Part shown: positions 53,101 to 64,000 of the stretch, piece by piece
How the letters are laid out: each line of letters starts with the position of its first letter
Numbering within the stretch: the first letter of the stretch is position 1
Source: Tetrahymena elliotti 4EA
Taxonomy: Eukaryota > Ciliophora > Oligohymenophorea > Hymenostomatida > Tetrahymenidae
Assembly: GCA_000231825.2 (NCBI GenBank)
Contig: JH720393.1
Span: 1 to 64,000, forward strand
Direction: 5' to 3'
Length of the DNA: 64,000 bases
The notes under the pieces: model-generated
Database searches by the model: none
Told to the model about the DNA's origin: nothing
Seen by the model: only the letters and a program-made list of their open reading frames with translations
Position numbers and translations under genes: made by a program

Positions 53101-56100
53101 TACTTATAATCTATGTGTTCAAGATATTTAAGCTGATAGCAATTGAATTTAAAGTTTGAGTATTTATAAAAGAGTAATAATTTATTTGTTAGTTTGTACT
53201 ATCTAAAAAATCACTCTTTGTATAAACACCAAATTTTAAATCTACATTTCTTTTTTAAAGCATCTGGCTATCAAATTATTATATGAGGTTTGCTGAAGAA
53301 TGTTAAGGTGTCATTGTTGTTTATGTTAAAAGAGGTAGTGCACTAAAATAATTTTGATAAGAGTCTACTTCAGAACCATACATATAAACAGGGGATGATA
53401 GAGAATCTGGAGTCAATAGAATTGTAGGAGCTACCTTAACACTTATTGAAGCCGAAACAGCAAGTCCTAAAATAATCAAAATAATAGGGATAATAACTTC
53501 ACAGAACAATCCACCAATATCCCTCTTAAAGCAGTGGAATCTTTTTTTGAGTAAAGCTGAAAAATGCTAGAAAAATAAGCTTAAACCTCCTTTAATTCTC
53601 ACCTTACTCAAATCAAAATCATCAATATCTTTTTATTTAGACTATTTCTTATTTATCTAAGTAGTGAAATTATGATTTTCACTTGCAACTTTTAAAAATA
53701 CTTATTCTAGAGTTGTTACAGATATACCATAAGACCTCACATATAAAGAATCCTTTTTTTCTTCTATATTTGAGAAAAATTCTTAAAATTTATCAATATT
53801 TTTTTTAGGGACTTAAAAAGCGACCTCTGCAGAAACATCACTGATTACTTCACAATCAGATAAATTTTACTTAACATATTTTATAAGAGGTTTACTTGGA
53901 GAAGTATTTTCCTATTTAACAAAAGTGATGTTAAATCCATTTCCATAATTTTCTTTCAAAAATATGCTTGAGCCAACACATTTTAATTTACCATCAGATA
54001 TAATTCCTATTCTGTCTCCTAAGAAATCAGCTTCATCCATAAAATGAGTAGTCAAAATGATAATTTTATCTTATTTGTAATTTTTAAGTACATCCCAAAT
54101 ATGTCTACGAGCTTCTACATCCATACCACTAGTAGGTTCATCAAGCAAAATAACATCACTTCCACCTTTAACAAATAAAAGAATTAAGTTTAAAATTCAA
54201 AAATAAATTTTTGAAAAATATTACCAATAAAAGCTATCGCAACTGAGAGCTTTCTTTTTTAACCTCCAGATAAGTTTTTACTTAAATAGTTCGTTTTTTC
54301 AACTAAATCTACATCCTCAATAATTTTTTAAATTGCTTGTTCTTGATCTTGCACTGGCATATTTTTTATATTTGCAAATAATTCTAGATGCTCTTTTACA
54401 GTCAAATCATCAAATAAAACATCATGCTGAGGACAAACACCAAGAGATTATCTTATTTCTTCCATTTAAGTCTAAACATCTAATCCTTTTATTTTTATGG
54501 TTCCTGAAGTTGGCTCTAGCAGACCATTAATCATAGAAATTGTTGTTGTTTTTCCAGCTCCATTATGCCCTAAAAAGGAAAATATTTAACTGTTAAACAT
54601 TTATAAGTATAATCCATTAACTGCTCTTTTTTCTTTTCCATCACTATGATAAATTTTTTTGAGATTTTTAATAACTATGGCTTAGTTATTTTTAATTTAT
54701 GCTCTTAAAGCACCATCAATATCCTCTGAGAGAGCATTTTGATTAGATTCTTCATCATCATCATCATTTTCTTCACTACTGTTATTATAAAGATCTTAAA
54801 CAAGTTCTACATCTTTAGTTTTATGATTTTTTTTAGTCTTTTTTTAAGTTTTTTTCCCATACTAGCAACCTAAGAAAAATAATGGGTGGGATTTAACACC
54901 GAATTCATTAGGGAATACTTTATCTAAATATAAAAAAAGTAGTCCATAGACAACCAAATTAATTTATAGAGTCATGAATGTAAAGTATTGTTTGTATCCA
55001 TTAAAACTTTAACTTAATATGTCAAAATCTACGCTCTATCCATTTGATTCAAAATATAAGAAATGATAAATTGATAAGGAGACTCCAGCATGAGGAATAA
55101 AAGAAATCATCTTCAAAGTATCAGTAGAAGCCTTTTAAAAATAATATAAAATAAATATTTTAGAAGTAAATTTAAAATAGTTTACTGATTTAACATCTAT
55201 TGACATGAATGAGATGAACTAACCTAAGAAAAAAACCATTGCAGCAAGTAATCCGATACGAGCTCTAGAAAAGAAAGCAGAAATAAATAAGCCTTGGAAT
55301 ATAAGAACTTGGCAAAACAAATTGTAAAAGCCAAATAAGAAGAAAAAGCTGGCTTTCTTTAGTATACAACCCTTTAATAAAGAGGCAATAAGAATAGAAA
55401 TAAAAAAATTCTTAATTGAATATGTGATAATCCAAGATTAGTAGAATTAAGAGTTATTCATTCCCATCATTTTCATGCCTTCTCTAATTCTTTTTTCTTT
55501 TTCCATTAGTACTCCATTAGCCATTCTAAGATAAAATACTATGAGAGGAAGAACTATATAAAAATTGGTACTTTAACCAGCAACATTATAAAAATCATCT
55601 TATTTTTATTCTTCTTGCATCATAGGTAATAAATGTGGAACTATCTTCATATTTTATTCTTGAGATTCATTTGCTTGGATAACATTAGAAATCAAATTCA
55701 TCAAGTGTATAAATCCATATTCAATGTAAGTGTCAAAAAAATTTAATTATTGTCTTTTTTAAAATTTAAAATAAAGTTAAAATATTTTTTTTAATTATAA
55801 TTTAATTTACTTAACATATTCATTTTCTTAATTATATTCATATTATTCAGGTATTCTTGTACTATTATATCTTATTGAATAATCATATTATCCAGAAGAG
55901 AAAGTGTTAAATTCAATACCAAAGCAAATTTTATTTTATGAATTTTTATAATTACTGTCCTAAACTAAATCTTCCAATTCGTTTGCTGACTTCATAAATA
56001 ACACACCTTGGCTATTAATGTATTAATTTTCTAAAAAAAAGCAAAAAGTTAATTTAAGCCTATATTTTAATTAACTACTTTACTTTAAAGGTTTTATGCA

Positions 56101-56469
56101 ATCTACTATGTCAAGCTGTTTTCAGGGTAAATAGCAACTTTTCCTCCAGTTTCACCCAAATCTGAGCAATGCCTATGTATTCATAAAAAAATTAAGCTTA
56201 TTGTAGAAATTTAAAGTTGTAATGATTTACTTAAACAAATTCTAAGATGATTGATCTGAAAAATCAGGATTAATGATTTTTATTTCATTTAAAAAGGATT
56301 TTTAAGATAATTCTTTTATTTCTACTTGCTGTCTTATTGCGTAAAATATCAAGACAAAAATAGCAGGTAAAAATATCTCACAAATTGTAGTGCATTTATT
56401 TCTTTTGGTAATTATCCAATTTTTTTTAAGAAGAGCTTTTAAGTGATTATTTTTTCTTGAGCAACACAT
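50167..56469 (-). CDS. ABCA-family full ABC transporter with charged tail
   Basis: Seven exons: 56231-56469, 56084-56172, 55811-56030, 55186-55753, 54225-55131, 53031-54165, 50167-52978; 1,989 aa. The order is membrane domain, nucleotide-binding domain, membrane domain, nucleotide-binding domain, as in ABCA lipid transporters. NBD1 has Walker [11 protein letters not shown] (~560), signature LSGGQ (~660) and Walker [15 protein letters not shown]2 has Walker [11 protein letters not shown] (~1352), a signature altered to YSGGN (~1451), and [12 protein letters not shown]. The Gln of LSGGQ and of the NBD2 Q-loop (YCPQFD) are encoded by TAA. The first ER/cytosolic end [18 protein letters not shown] fits the family start. 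Residues ~1700-1989 form a Lys/Glu/Gln/Asn-rich tail missing in the neighbouring copy. Substrate is unknown. Confidence 0.93.
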
Positions 56470-57562
56470 ATTGGTGTTTAATTTTAATTATCTCGTTTTT
56501 GTTTATTTGTTTTAATAAATTATAATTGACTGTGATATATATAATAAATTATTAATGAATTCATATTAATGCATCTATAAAATTTGAAGAGAAAATAAGT
56601 AAGCTGATTTTTGATCTGGTATTTTCTTAATTTAGAATTCAAAAATGAAATAGATAGATAGATTATTAATAAAAAGTTAATAAGCAAACATAATTTATCG
56701 TAAGAATTACTATGCGATTTTTATAGTTTACAATTAAAAATTTCAAACTGTAAATATGAAATTTCTTCTTAGCTAATATTAGTAAAATAAATAAGAAATA
56801 GATTTTTTTTAATTTCAAATTATGTTATATTGTTAATGTTAGATATTTAATAAAAATAAATTTACCTATGCTAAGCTACTTTTTAGAAGAATATTTTTTA
56901 TTTTAACCTTAGTTCTTTTAAATAGACCTTAGCATCAAAATTATAACCTTATTTAATAATATTAATAGAATTAAATAGTCTTAATTATTTCAAATATTAG
57001 TTTTAAAATAAATTTCTTACTTGCTCAAACTAGATAATTTTGAATTATCTAAAATAGAAAAGTTTAAACTCAATCTATTTTAATTTATTAATTTTAAAAT
57101 ATAAGTATAAACAAATAAAATGTCTTATTCTCAATTAAGTATAAATTTAGATTTATAAGTTTTAATTAAACTTTTAAGATTACGAAGTTAAAGCTATTCT
57201 AAAATATTTAACAATTTGTTTAGAAAAAAATCACTTTAAAATTTATATCTTTCACTACAAATAAATAAGTAAAAAATTTATTGAAAGAATTAATTAAAAA
57301 ATGTTGATTCATTTATAAAAAATATAAAAATCCTATCATAGCACTAAACAGAGTTGAACAAAAGATTATTCAACAAATTACTTTAAATTTATTATGCTGT
57401 AACCATCAAGTTTTTAGGATTTTAAATATTTTTTTAATGATCAAATAGATTTTATAAGAAAGATTTGAAACTATAAAAAAATAACATTGTAATTAATACA
57501 AATTCAATATTCCAAACATAAAAAAACAATGAATTTCTAAAAGGAATAATTTAAATATAAAC
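56470..57562. other. Intergenic between tandem ABCA genes
   Basis: 1,093 nt that should include the upstream region of the first ABCA gene and the 3' flank of the second. It is A/T-rich, with no recognisable gene or leftover ABCA-coding fragment. Confidence 0.5.
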
Positions 57563-60500
57563 TCAATAATTCTGTTGATATTTAGTTTAGCTTTAATTTG
57601 AATGAATCTAGACTTAGTCCATTTCAATCTATAAATTTTATGATATTAAGAAATGATCCTTATGACTGATTGATTATCTATTTGATATTTATCCTGAATT
57701 TTATTAGTTTGACTTTTATGCATATTCAGCTGTTGTTGTATTTTCAGCATTTTTAGCCATATAGTTAAATATCTACTCTAAAGTAGGTTAGTTTACAGTG
57801 TATTAGTTAAAGTGTAAATTTTTCTCATTTTCATAAAGCATACTGAAAATATCTCCAATAGTTTACTAAGATTGGATTCTATATCTTGAGAAATTATTAA
57901 ATTACTCTATTAGGGTAAAATTTCCAAAGGTTTATTTTAAGTATTCTTCTACCCTTTATGTCTTTCTATACATAGCAATAAACTCTAATATAAGTTTTGC
58001 ATCTATTCCAGAATTTTAATCCTTTCTTTAAAGTTCATAGAATAATTATGCACAGAATCCTTATGGAGTAATAGTATTATAAATATCAGAGGCGTTTATT
58101 TTTCTTAAGTATTCCTTTATTTAATTTACTCCAACTTACATTTAAATATCTGTATTTTATGCTAATTATTTTATTTCTTCCTTAGTAGGCAATTCTGTTC
58201 TAATATCAATCTCATAACCTTTTCCGAACTTACTCTTTAAATGTTATACACTACCCATACATTAGAAATTGCCAGCAACCATAATACCAACTTTTGTTGA
58301 TAATGCTTCAGCCTCCTCCATAGAGTGGGTAGTTAAAATTATAGAAGATCTTTTACGCTCAGTTGAAATTCTGCTAATTACATCCCACATAAATCTTCTA
58401 TTTCCAGGGTCCATACCTGTAGAAGGTTCATCCAAAAACACAATAGGAGGATTACCAAGCATTGCAATAGCAACTGATAATTTTCTTTTATTACCACCAC
58501 TATAAGTACCAGCACATACATTTTCAAATTTTCTTAAATTCATTTCATCTAGTTTTTATTCAACTAATTAAGGGATTAGGTCAAATGGAATACCTTTTAT
58601 AGCTGCATAGAGTTCAAGATGTTCTCTAGAAGTTAAGTTATCTAATAAAGCATCAAATTAAGGACAATATCCAATATATTGTTAAGCTTACTTTAACTCT
58701 GTTGGGATTTTAAATCCTTGAATATGGGCATTACCTGTAACAATCTATTCATCTCCAGTAAGCATTCTCATAGTTGTCGTTTTTCCAGCACCATTAACAC
58801 CTAGCAAGCTAAAAACTTCTCCATTTTTAATACAGAAATTAATATTATCAACAGCTACTTTGTAATTACTTTTATTTTAAATAAACACTTTTCTCAGTCC
58901 ATTTACATGAATCACATAATCTTTGGGGTCTGAAGATTTCACTCTTTCAATCTCTTATTAAACATCATCGTCAATTTTTTTAGGCTTGTAAGGTATGTCA
59001 GCTTCTTTATTAAACATTTGGTAATTGTGTAGTTTTTCAATAAGATAAATTACAAAGGAATAGAATATAATTGAAAACCCTAGCATTAAAATATCACCTC
59101 CAGCAATACTAATAGACCATGCAGATTATTTTGTTGGTTCATTATCTAATACTTGATATATTGCTCTGGAAGTCATGTTTATAATACCCAAACCAAAACT
59201 AAGTGATGGTATTAAGCGAACAAACCAACATATAATTTTAGAAGCCGAAGCAGTAGATGGAATAATTCTCAGAATAAAGATAGTGATAGAAACAATACAA
59301 CCAAAAACAAAGTGCAAGAAGAAAGAGCCTAGCTAAGCATTTCCATAGTTCTTTGAGAAAAAGCTAAACATATAAGTAAATAATATGATTGCAGGTCCAT
59401 AAAGAATAAATAAAATGTAAAAACATGAAAAAACTCCATCTTCTGTTAGAGAACTAATCGAAAAAGCTAAAGCAAATAAAGGGCAAATAATACCAGGAAC
59501 TAAGTACTTAACAAAATCAATGAAAAAGTTAGAAACCCAATACGCAAAAACTGAGACACCAGATACTATTTGCTAGTGTTTGATTTGACCCTCTCTCTCT
59601 TTAACAATAAATGTAATTATACTAGCTGGTATAAAGCTCAAGCCTATAGAGAACATTAATGCAGCAGAAATACCACTGGATGTTGTACTAATTCTGTTAA
59701 ATAAACAAAAAAAGAATTTTAAAAAATTTTTAATAAAAAAAGTATTTACTGTGTGGTATAATAACTATTTTTCAAAGGGAAATTGTAAGGAGTTACTACT
59801 ATTTATTTGTTTGTTATAGAATTTATAATTCCATTATTAATCATATTTATGCTCAAAGGACCAATATCGCCATTTTGAGTATTTAATATAGAAGTATAAG
59901 CGTATGTTTCAGGATTTGAGGTATCGTATTGGTAAAAAACAGCAAATTTGTTTGAAATGCTTTTATTAATGAAGAAATCATTATCTAATTATTGAACAGT
60001 AGTTGCAGAATCTTTATTTTTGTAGACAGGATTTGACCCATAACTAGGTATATTGTCAACAAAGGTTTGATAATTATTTGGACTTCCAGAATATGAAAAT
60101 TATGTTTTAGAGTAAAGTTCAGGAGTTAAAACCTATTTAGGTTGATCTACAAGACTAGAAAGTTTATTAAGACTCATTCCAATAACTACGATGACAATAG
60201 GCAAAAAAATTTCACAGAAAAAGCCTCCTAAATCTCTCTTGAAATATCTGATTCTTTTTAAACATAATGCTCTAAAATGTGTCCAGAAAATATTAAAATT
60301 TCCTTTGATTCTCACTTAATTTAAGTCAAAGTCATCAGCTTTCAAAGATTTAGTTTTTTCAACTTGCTTAGTATGATTATGATTTTCACTTGCAACACTT
60401 AGGAAAACCTATTCTAGTGTAGTAATTGATATACCATAAGACCTGACATGAAGTTACTATTTTTGTTATTCTAATTATGCAAAGAAGTTTCTGAATAAGG

Positions 60501-63079
60501 AAATATTTTTTAAAGGTACCTAGAATGCTATTTCGGCAGAAACATCACTAATCAAATCACTTTCAGGCATATTAGTTTTCATGAATTTAATAAGAGGCTC
60601 AGATGGCGAAGTATTTTCATTCTTAACAAATGTAAAATTGTATCCTTTTCCATATTTAGTTTTAAGGAAAATGCTTGAGCCAACGCATTTCAAATTTCCA
60701 TCTGATATAATTCCTATTCTATCACCTAAATAGTCAGCTTCATCCATAAAGTGGGTGGTTAAAATTACTATCTTGTCCTATTTGTAATTTTTAAGCATGT
60801 CCCAAATATGTCTACGAGCTTCAACATCCATACCGCTTGTAGGTTCATCTAGTAAAATTACTTAACTACCACCTATGAATGCAATAGCAACAGACAATTT
60901 TCTTTTTTAACCACCAGAAAGACTTTTACTGAGATAATTTGTTTTTTCAGTTAAATCAACATCCTAAATAATTTTTTAAATAGCCTTTTCTTGCTCATAT
61001 TATGGGACACCTTTAAGATTACTAAATAATTCTAAGTGCTCTTTAACTGTTAAATCGTCAAATAATATATCATGTTGGGGACAGACACCCATAATTTTTC
61101 TAATATCATCAATTTGAGAACGAACATCTAAACCTTTAACTTTTATTTAACCTTCAGTTGGTTCAAGAAGACCTGTTATCATAGAAATGGTTGTAGTTTT
61201 TCCAGCACCGTTATGCCCTAAAAATGAAAAAACCTAACTTTTGTACATTTCTAAAGATAAATTGTCAACAGCTCTCTTTTCAACTCCATTCTAGTGAAAA
61301 ATTTTTACTAAATCTTTGATAACCAAGGCCTGATTTCCTTCTGCTTATGCTTTTAATGCAGCATCTACTGGTTCAAAAACAGTTTCAATTCTTTCAGTTT
61401 ACAACAAAATTTAATTATTTTGAACCTTGGACTTAGAATTTCTTAAACCTAAGAAAAATAAAGGATGCTTTTTATTTCCAAATTCATTTGGGAAAACTTA
61501 GTCTAAATACAAGAATAGAATTCCAAAGACAACAATATTAAGTATGAAGGATATAAAAGTAAACCCTTCATAATAGTTTTTAAATGTTTCACCAAGTAAA
61601 CTAAAATCTATTTTATTTCCATTTGTTTAGAAAAAGGCAAAATGAGAACCTGAAATAGATGCAGCTGTATGAGGACTCAATGCAATGCTTTAAATCTTAG
61701 ATTATGATATCTATTTATTTAAATATAAAAATATTTTGAATCAGAATAAACTAATAAATTTTCTTTTACATTATTAAAATCAAATGACCAAAAGAGAATG
61801 AGTTGCAAAAGGAAAAATATCATAGAAGCTAATAATCCTATCCGAGCTCTTGTGAAGAAAACAGTGACAAATAAACTTTAAAAGAGTAAAGTTAAGCAAA
61901 ATAGATAATGCCAAACCAAAATGAATATGAAACTTCCATCCTTATAAACATTTATTAGCAGAAGAGCTGAGATAATAAGTGAAATTATAAAGTAAATAAT
62001 TGCATAAGTAATAATCCAAGATAGATAGAAAGATGCGTTACCCATACCCATCATTTTCATACCTTCCCTTATCTTTTTTTCTTTTTCTATTAAAATACTA
62101 TTTGTCATACGCAAGAATGTTATAATTAGAGGTAAGACTAAATAGATATTAATATTCGAACCAACTGTATCATAAAAATCATCTTTTACTTATTTCTCTT
62201 ATTTCATGGGAACTGTAAAAGGAGTGATGACTACATTAGGATTGTTTTGTTCTTTTTAGAGGATGATATTAGAGATTATATTTACTATGGCAGTGAATCC
62301 GTTATCATTATAAATATCATAGATATTCAGTTACTACCTTTTTTAGTTTTATCATTTTTAAATTATTCAGTTAAAAATTTATTTACTTTTTAAAGGTATT
62401 TTCAGAGTTTCCAAAGTATGTTTCCGGAACTCTATTGTCTGTAGAATTAAATCTGAGATAATATTCATACTAGTTATTTGAATATTACTAAAACACAATA
62501 GCAAAACATACTCTATCATATGAAAATCCATACTTGCTAGAAGTTATTTAATCATCTAACTCATCATTAGAATCCAAGTATTTAATTGAGTTAGCTAAAT
62601 TTGGAAACTCTTTTTTAATCAAAAATAAATTAATAAGTTTTTAGAAATATTTTATTCATACATTTCAATTGATCTGCTATTTTTTATGTAATGTCAATTT
62701 TTGGTATAAGCACAACTTTACCACCTCCATAATCCAAATCATCACAATACCTATATTTATCATGCTATTAGAGATACAAAAAATAGAAATTACTAATTTA
62801 CTTAAATGCTTAAGCAGCTGTTGCTTGAGTTGGAAAAACAGGGTAAGGGACATCGAGGAATGATTACTCTGGTAAATCTTTTTTAGATACTTATTATCTT
62901 ATCAACATCAATAAGAATATAAATATGATTGGAAGAAATATTTCACAGCAGGATGATTTAGAATTTCTTTTCCATAAAATCCAATTCTTTTTTAGTAAAG
63001 CCCTAAGATGAGGACCAAAGCAGCACATTTTAAGTTTAAAATCTTGAGGTTTTAGATTTATTTTATTGAAAATTTTCAC
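57563..63079 (-). CDS. ABCA-family full ABC transporter, tandem paralogue
   Basis: Six exons: 62802-63079, 62662-62750, 62387-62609, 61770-62337, 59750-61710, 57563-59693; 1,749 aa. Same two-fold layout as its neighbour: N-terminal membrane helix ([15 protein letters not shown]), large lumenal loop, NBD1 with [10 protein letters not shown] (~551) and LSGGQ (~649), second membrane domain, NBD2 with [10 protein letters not shown] (~1338) and the altered signature YSGGN. Five introns sit at the same codon and phase as in the neighbour, and exons of 89 and 568 nt match exactly in length. It lacks the intron that splits NBD1 in the other copy. The first ATG adds 17 residues before [16 protein letters not shown], which aligns with the start of the paralogue, so Met18 (63028) is an alternative start. 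Substrate unknown. Confidence 0.93.
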
Positions 63080-64000
63080 TTTTTTTGAATTTAATTTTTT
63101 AAGATTTATAATTTAATGGTAAGTTTAATTCCTAAATTTAAGAAGATCTAACACATTCAATTTTTTTTATGGTATTTTTAGTAAAATTTGATTGAATTCT
63201 GATGATTTTTATTAAAAAATCAAATAAAAAATAGACAAAAATAAATTAAATGGTTTTTAGAAATGTAAAATTAACTATTCAGGATAAAATTAGAATCAGA
63301 AATGATCATTTTATGGGATATTTATTTGATTTGAATTTTTTTCAATTTTTAAAATGAGATCATTTAACCAAAGTAGATTCTTTATTTTTTACAATAAAAA
63401 ATTTTGTAATCAAATATTATTTTTTATTTGATTAATTATTACAGAATTAATCAGAAGATTGAGAATTAATTACAAAATTTTTAAAGAGATAAATCTTATT
63501 TTATTAAGATTTGTATACTTCATCTCTTATAAAATCTGTAATAAAAATCAAATCAAAATTCTAGCAAGCTTAATTACAAAAGAAAAAAAATAGACAATTC
63601 GAAAATAACTTTTTTTTAGAATTTTATGCTGAGAAATTACTTGCTCAAAAATAAATTTATCTTTTTGATTTGATTTTTTAATGATTTAACTATTTTTAGA
63701 AATTTTTACTTTAAATTATGCAAATCATTTTATTTTTATTTTACAAGCATTATAAATTATTTTTAAATTATAAAATGTCTTCAATAAAATTTTACAGTTT
63801 GGTTTTAAAATAGTAGTTTTTAAATTAAATTAATATTATTATGCTATATGCTAAATTCATGAATATTTAAATGAAAAATTTAGTTAATATCCTTTTAGCT
63901 TTTATTAAATACTTTTAAAAGATTATTTTTATTTTACAAAAAATAAAATTTATTAGTTAAAATCCTTAAGTTTATTATTGCAGGAAATGAAATCAGTAAA
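63080..64000. other. Upstream flank of second ABCA gene
   Basis: 921 nt to the window edge, presumably including the promoter of the minus-strand ABCA gene. It is A/T-rich with several near-repeated words around GATTTGATTTTT and AAATCAAAT. No gene was recognised. Confidence 0.5.

Noticed and set aside
58269..58505. 78-codon plus-strand ORF
   Set aside because: Antisense to NBD2 of the second ABCA gene.
1..64000. Bacterial-style signals, CRISPR arrays, tRNA or rRNA genes, telomere repeats or chromosome breakage sites
   Set aside because: None was seen on reading both strands; A/T-rich runs superficially resembling promoters or terminators are background here.

Overview
The window reads as ciliate macronuclear DNA, most likely Tetrahymena or a close relative. 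It is extremely AT-rich, only TGA ends reading frames, and TAA/TAG must be read as glutamine: with that code, long frames join across short GT...AG introns (mostly 44-63 nt) into complete proteins. All 14 gene models below end in TGA and their exon lengths sum to a whole number of codons. Standard-code ORF calls break every one of these genes into fragments. No tRNA, rRNA, CRISPR array, transposon, telomere or chromosome breakage site was seen.

Layout. 337-4985: three minus-strand genes (a WD40-repeat protein, a Gln-rich protein, a small coiled-coil protein). 5387-16411: a plus-strand eight-exon gene for an unrecognised protein of about 3,527 residues. 16664-19670: a minus-strand Asn/Gln-rich protein. 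20654-25073: two nuclear genes for mitochondrial proteins transcribed divergently, cytochrome c1 (minus) and ribosomal protein bL12m (plus). 26003-33516: four plus-strand genes, namely a SAS-6-like (SAS6L) head-domain protein, a protein whose first half resembles the Arp2/3 subunit ARPC2, and two unrecognised proteins. 33667-49774: a 23-exon axonemal dynein heavy chain of 4,923 residues. 50167-63079: two tandem minus-strand full-length ABCA-type ABC transporters that share intron positions and are clearly duplicates.

Themes. The dynein heavy chain is a ciliary protein and SAS6L is a centriole/flagellum-related family, which fits a ciliate but does not show co-regulation. Cytochrome c1 (respiratory complex III) and bL12m (mitochondrial ribosome) share one 1.2-kb upstream region and have noticeably more C-ending, optimal-looking codons than their neighbours, as expected for highly expressed genes. 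The ABCA pair shows recent-enough duplication that exon lengths of 89 and 568 nt are identical, with one intron gained or lost inside the first nucleotide-binding domain and a charged tail present in only one copy.

Nothing here is a clear new defence or mobile system. The items most worth following are the unusually long tail of the dynein, the ARPC2-like protein with a C-terminal extension, the SAS6L gene hidden by five small exons, the 871-nt intron of cytochrome c1, and the 3,527-residue orphan protein. Family assignments were made by eye from remembered family motifs; no database search was run.
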